From Nitriliruptorales bacterium (GTDB lineage Bacteria; Actinomycetota; Nitriliruptoria; Euzebyales; Egibacteraceae), in NCBI GenBank assembly GCA_007133145.1, contig SLNF01000343.1, forward strand, positions 1 to 8,730: a stretch of DNA of 8,730 nucleotides, read 5' to 3'. This document shows positions 7,321 to 8,730 of the stretch, piece by piece. The position numbers were made by a program, and so were the translations under genes. Below the pieces are notes generated by a model. The model had not been told where the DNA came from, did no database searches, and saw only the letters and a list, made by a program, of their open reading frames with translations. Every line of letters starts with the position of its first letter. Position 1 is the first letter of the stretch.

Positions 7321-7926
7321 TCAGCGTCCCCCTCGGGTCTCGCGTCCGCCGAGGGCCTTCAGCGCCCGGCGCAACAGCTCCTCTGGGTCGCCGGCCTCAC
7401 CGGCGGCCTCGAGCGCGGACTGCACCTCGCCCGCAGCGTAGCCGAGCCCCGCGAGGGCCTCCCGGACCTCCGCGCGTGGGTCGCGACCCACGGCGGCCGT
7501 GCCCGCCACGGCGCTCGGCGCGGCCTCGCCGGCACCGAGCCGCTCGCCGAGCTCGAGGATCATGCGCTGCGCGCCCTTCTTGCCGACCCCGGGGACGACG
7601 GTGAGCGCGGCGACGTCCTCGGCGACGACCGCCCTGCGCAGCCCGTCGACGCCGAGGGTGCCGATCGCCGCGAGGGCGAGCTTCGGGCCGACGCCGGTCA
7701 CCCCGAGGAGGACCTCGAAGAGCGCCCGCGCTCCGGGGTCGACGAAGCCGTAGAGCGTCATCGCGTCCTCGCGCACCGCGAGGTGGGTGTGCAGGGTCAC
7801 CGCCTCCCCCACGCTCGCGCGCACCTCGCCGGGCGGGACGAGGACGCGGTAGCCGACGCCGGCGACATCGACGACGACCTCCCCCAACCCGGCGACCGCG
7901 ACGGTGCCCGCGAGATGCGCGATCAC
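7321..7926 (-). CDS. ruvA: Holliday junction DNA helicase subunit RuvA
   Basis: Binds the four-way junction as a tetramer and recruits RuvB. It is 201 residues, standard size. Domain I (1-62) includes the acidic pin E53-D54 in VREDAMTLYGF. Domain II carries two helix-hairpin-helix motifs, LLGVTGVGPKLALA (73-86) and VVPGVGKKGAQ (110-120). A linker rich in Ala/Gly follows, then the RuvB-binding domain III (about 150-195, ALAGLGYAAGEV). The start is the GTG at 7926, because the product then begins MIAHLAGTV as in other RuvA proteins and an AGGTG site (7939-7935) lies 8 nt upstream. An in-frame ATG at 8013 would add 29 residues and lie partly over the intergenic hairpin and the end of ruvC. Confidence 0.97.
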   Translation of the reverse strand: MIAHLAGTVAVAGLGEVVVDVAGVGYRVLVPPGEVRASVGEAVTLHTHLAVREDAMTLYGFVDPGARALFEVLLGVTGVGPKLALAAIGTLGVDGLRRAVVAEDVAALTVVPGVGKKGAQRMILELGERLGAGEAAPSAVAGTAAVGRDPRAEVREALAGLGYAAGEVQSALEAAGEAGDPEELLRRALKALGGRETRGGR

Positions 7927-7934
7927 CGGTGCCG

Positions 7935-7939
7935 CACCT
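7935..7939 (-). promoter_or_regulatory. Ribosome binding site deciding the ruvA GTG start
   Basis: AGGTG on the minus strand with an 8-nt spacer to GTG 7926. It supports the GTG start over the upstream ATG 8013. It lies 15 nt downstream of the large hairpin at 7954-7986, so folding there would leave it exposed. Confidence 0.6.
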
Positions 7940-7953
7940 GCCTTCCCCGCGCA

Positions 7954-7986
7954 AGGGCACCGGCCTGCCGCGGCAGGCGGTGCCCT
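7954..7986 (-). repeat. Large near-perfect hairpin in the ruvC-ruvA gap
   Basis: A 33-nt inverted repeat: outer arms AGGGCACC and GGTGCCCT (8 bp), one bulged base, then the perfect 16-nt palindrome GCCTGCCGCGGCAGGC. In RNA this allows about 14 pairs around a small loop. It fills nearly half of the 76-nt gap between the ruvC stop and the ruvA start. No T-run follows on the minus strand, so a classical terminator is unlikely. Attenuation, mRNA processing or a protein-binding palindrome are all possible. Confidence 0.6.
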
Positions 7987-8002
7987 GCACTCCCCACGGT
8001 GA

Positions 8003-8590
8003 TCATCCGCCACCTTCCCGGCGACGGGTCACCTGCGCGCCTGGCCCGGCCGCGGCGACGGCGGCAGCGAGGCGCGGGCTCATGCCCCCGCCGACCGCTC
8101 CCCCACCCCTCGGCGTGGGCAAGCCGCCCTGGCGCAGGTGGCAGAGCCCGAGCGCGAGCGCGTCGGCGAGGTCGGGCGGACGCGGCTCCTCCGCGAGGTC
8201 GAGCAGGGCGCGAACCATGAAGGCGACCTGCTCCTTGTCAGCGTCGCCGTTGCCGGTCACCGCGGCCTTGACCTGACTCGGGGTGTACTCGACCGCAGGC
8301 ACCCCGGCCTGCGCCGCGGCGAGGAGCACGACGCCGGCTGCCTGGCCCACCCCCATCGCCGTCGAGCGGTTGGCGTTGACGAAGACACGCTCGACGGCCA
8401 CGGCGAGCGGCCGGAGCGTCGCGAGGAGGCTGCTGACCTGGTCATGGATGACCTTGAGTCGCTCCGCGGTGGGCTCGTCGGCGGCGGTGCGCACGACACC
8501 GGCGCGCACGACCGCCGCGGTCTGCGCTGCACCCTCGACGACGGCGAGACCGCACGTCGACAGCCCAGGGTCGACGCCAAGCACGCGCAC
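8003..8590 (-). CDS. ruvC: Crossover junction endodeoxyribonuclease RuvC
   Basis: Dimeric Mg-dependent resolvase that nicks Holliday junctions symmetrically after RuvAB branch migration. It is 195 residues. The RNase H-like catalytic acids are all present: D7 (LGVDPG), E67 (AVERVF), D140 and D143 (PPDLADALA). F70 in VFVNANRST sits where RuvC has its junction-distorting aromatic. The conserved core ends near residue 153 (LCHLRQ); the last 42 residues are Gly/Pro/Ala/Arg-rich and look disordered. Three GTG codons lie close together (8596, 8590, 8584). GTG 8590 is preferred because it gives MRVLGVDPGL, the usual N-terminus, and is correctly spaced from GAGGGGA. First gene of ruvCAB, under a LexA-type operator. 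Confidence 0.97.
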   Translation of the reverse strand: MRVLGVDPGLSTCGLAVVEGAAQTAAVVRAGVVRTAADEPTAERLKVIHDQVSSLLATLRPLAVAVERVFVNANRSTAMGVGQAAGVVLLAAAQAGVPAVEYTPSQVKAAVTGNGDADKEQVAFMVRALLDLAEEPRPPDLADALALGLCHLRQGGLPTPRGGGAVGGGMSPRLAAAVAAAGPGAQVTRRREGGG

Positions 8591-8596
8591 GCTCAC

Positions 8597-8603
8597 TCCC
8601 CTC
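8597..8603 (-). promoter_or_regulatory. Ribosome binding site deciding the ruvC start
   Basis: GAGGGGA on the minus strand touches GTG 8596 and is 6 nt from GTG 8590. The spacing favours 8590 as the start codon. Confidence 0.6.
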
Positions 8604-8626
8604 GTCGGTCGACGCCACCGCGGCGC

Positions 8627-8640
8627 CGAACTGGTGTTCG
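8627..8640 (-). promoter_or_regulatory. LexA (SOS) operator upstream of ruvC
   Basis: The minus strand reads CGAACACCAGTTCG, a perfect CGAAC-N4-GTTCG palindrome. This matches the LexA box known from mycobacteria and Bacillus (core GAAC-N4-GTTC). It lies 37 nt upstream of the ruvC start, just downstream of the extended -10 element, so a bound LexA dimer would block initiation. ruv genes are SOS-controlled in several bacteria, which supports the assignment. Confidence 0.85.
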
Positions 8641-8647
8641 CGCCCGC

Positions 8648-8656
8648 AGCGTACCA
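8648..8656 (-). promoter_or_regulatory. Extended -10 promoter element of ruvC
   Basis: TGGTACGCT on the minus strand matches TGn-TANNNT. It would place transcription initiation at about 8641, at the edge of the LexA box, leaving a leader of about 50 nt. A TTGCGC upstream (8671-8666) is only 12 nt away, too close to serve as -35. No other convincing -35 is seen. Confidence 0.5.
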
Positions 8657-8691
8657 GCGATGACCGCGCAAGCCCTCGCACCGGCCCCAGC

Positions 8692-8720
8692 CTCGTGCGA
8701 GCCCCGCCCGCACGCACGAG
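8692..8720. repeat. Hairpin near the right edge, upstream of ruvC
   Basis: Arms CTCGTGCG and CGCACGAG (8 bp) flank a 13-nt loop. The left arm can instead pair with an upstream copy (CTCGCA 8675-8680 with TGCGAG 8696-8701), giving two mutually exclusive folds. It may be the terminator of the gene lying beyond the window edge. No gene is supported in 8657-8730. Confidence 0.35.
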
Positions 8721-8730
8721 CGGCGGCCCC

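Noticed and set aside
6348..7604. 418-codon plus-strand open frame opposite ruvB and ruvA
   Set aside because: It spans two well-defined genes on the other strand and ends in an Arg/Pro-rich run; a GC-bias artefact.
7321..8013. Longer ruvA starting at ATG 8013
   Set aside because: The 29 extra residues are encoded by the end of ruvC and the hairpin region and are not RuvA-like. GTG 7926 gives the standard MIAHLAGTV start with a good ribosome site.
8003..8713. Longer ruvC with 41 extra N-terminal residues
   Set aside because: The extension would run across the LexA box and promoter. RuvC proteins normally begin at the MRVLGVDPG-type sequence, which has its own GTG and ribosome site.

Overview
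The window is about 8.7 kb of very GC-rich DNA. All eight recognisable genes lie on the minus strand, packed head to tail. Strong G/C preference at third codon positions opens long spurious reading frames on both strands. Evidence for a high-GC actinobacterium, possibly a deep-branching class: the order ruvC-ruvA-ruvB-yajC-secD-secF-rel; a perfect GAAC-N4-GTTC box of the Bacillus/mycobacterial LexA type ahead of ruvC; a bifunctional-type Rel; and an ADS-type SecD transmembrane motif. The genus cannot be named from the sequence alone.

Layout in transcription order (right to left). Positions 8591-8730 hold the ruvC control region: an extended -10 element, a LexA box beside the predicted transcription start, and a hairpin near the window edge. 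Then come ruvC (8590-8003), a 76-nt gap with a large near-perfect hairpin, ruvA (7926-7321, GTG start) and ruvB (7319-6285). A 117-nt gap follows with a possible extended -10 promoter and a small hairpin. Next is a tightly coupled block: yajC (6167-5835), an uncharacterised HDIG-type phosphohydrolase (5830-5069), secD (5066-3582) and secF (3585-2590), with gaps of 4 and 2 nt and then a 4-nt overlap. After another gap with a GC hairpin comes rel (from 2414), which runs off the left edge a few residues past its ACT domain.

Functionally this is a DNA-repair unit (the RuvABC Holliday-junction resolvasome, probably SOS-controlled), a protein-export unit (YajC-SecD-SecF, accessory to SecYEG) and the stringent-response enzyme Rel. 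The least ordinary gene is the HD protein inside the Sec block. It has an intact set of metal ligands and a long C-terminal region, but no known job. I found no mobile element, CRISPR array, RNA gene or clearly novel multi-gene system. Otherwise this looks like a core-genome region.
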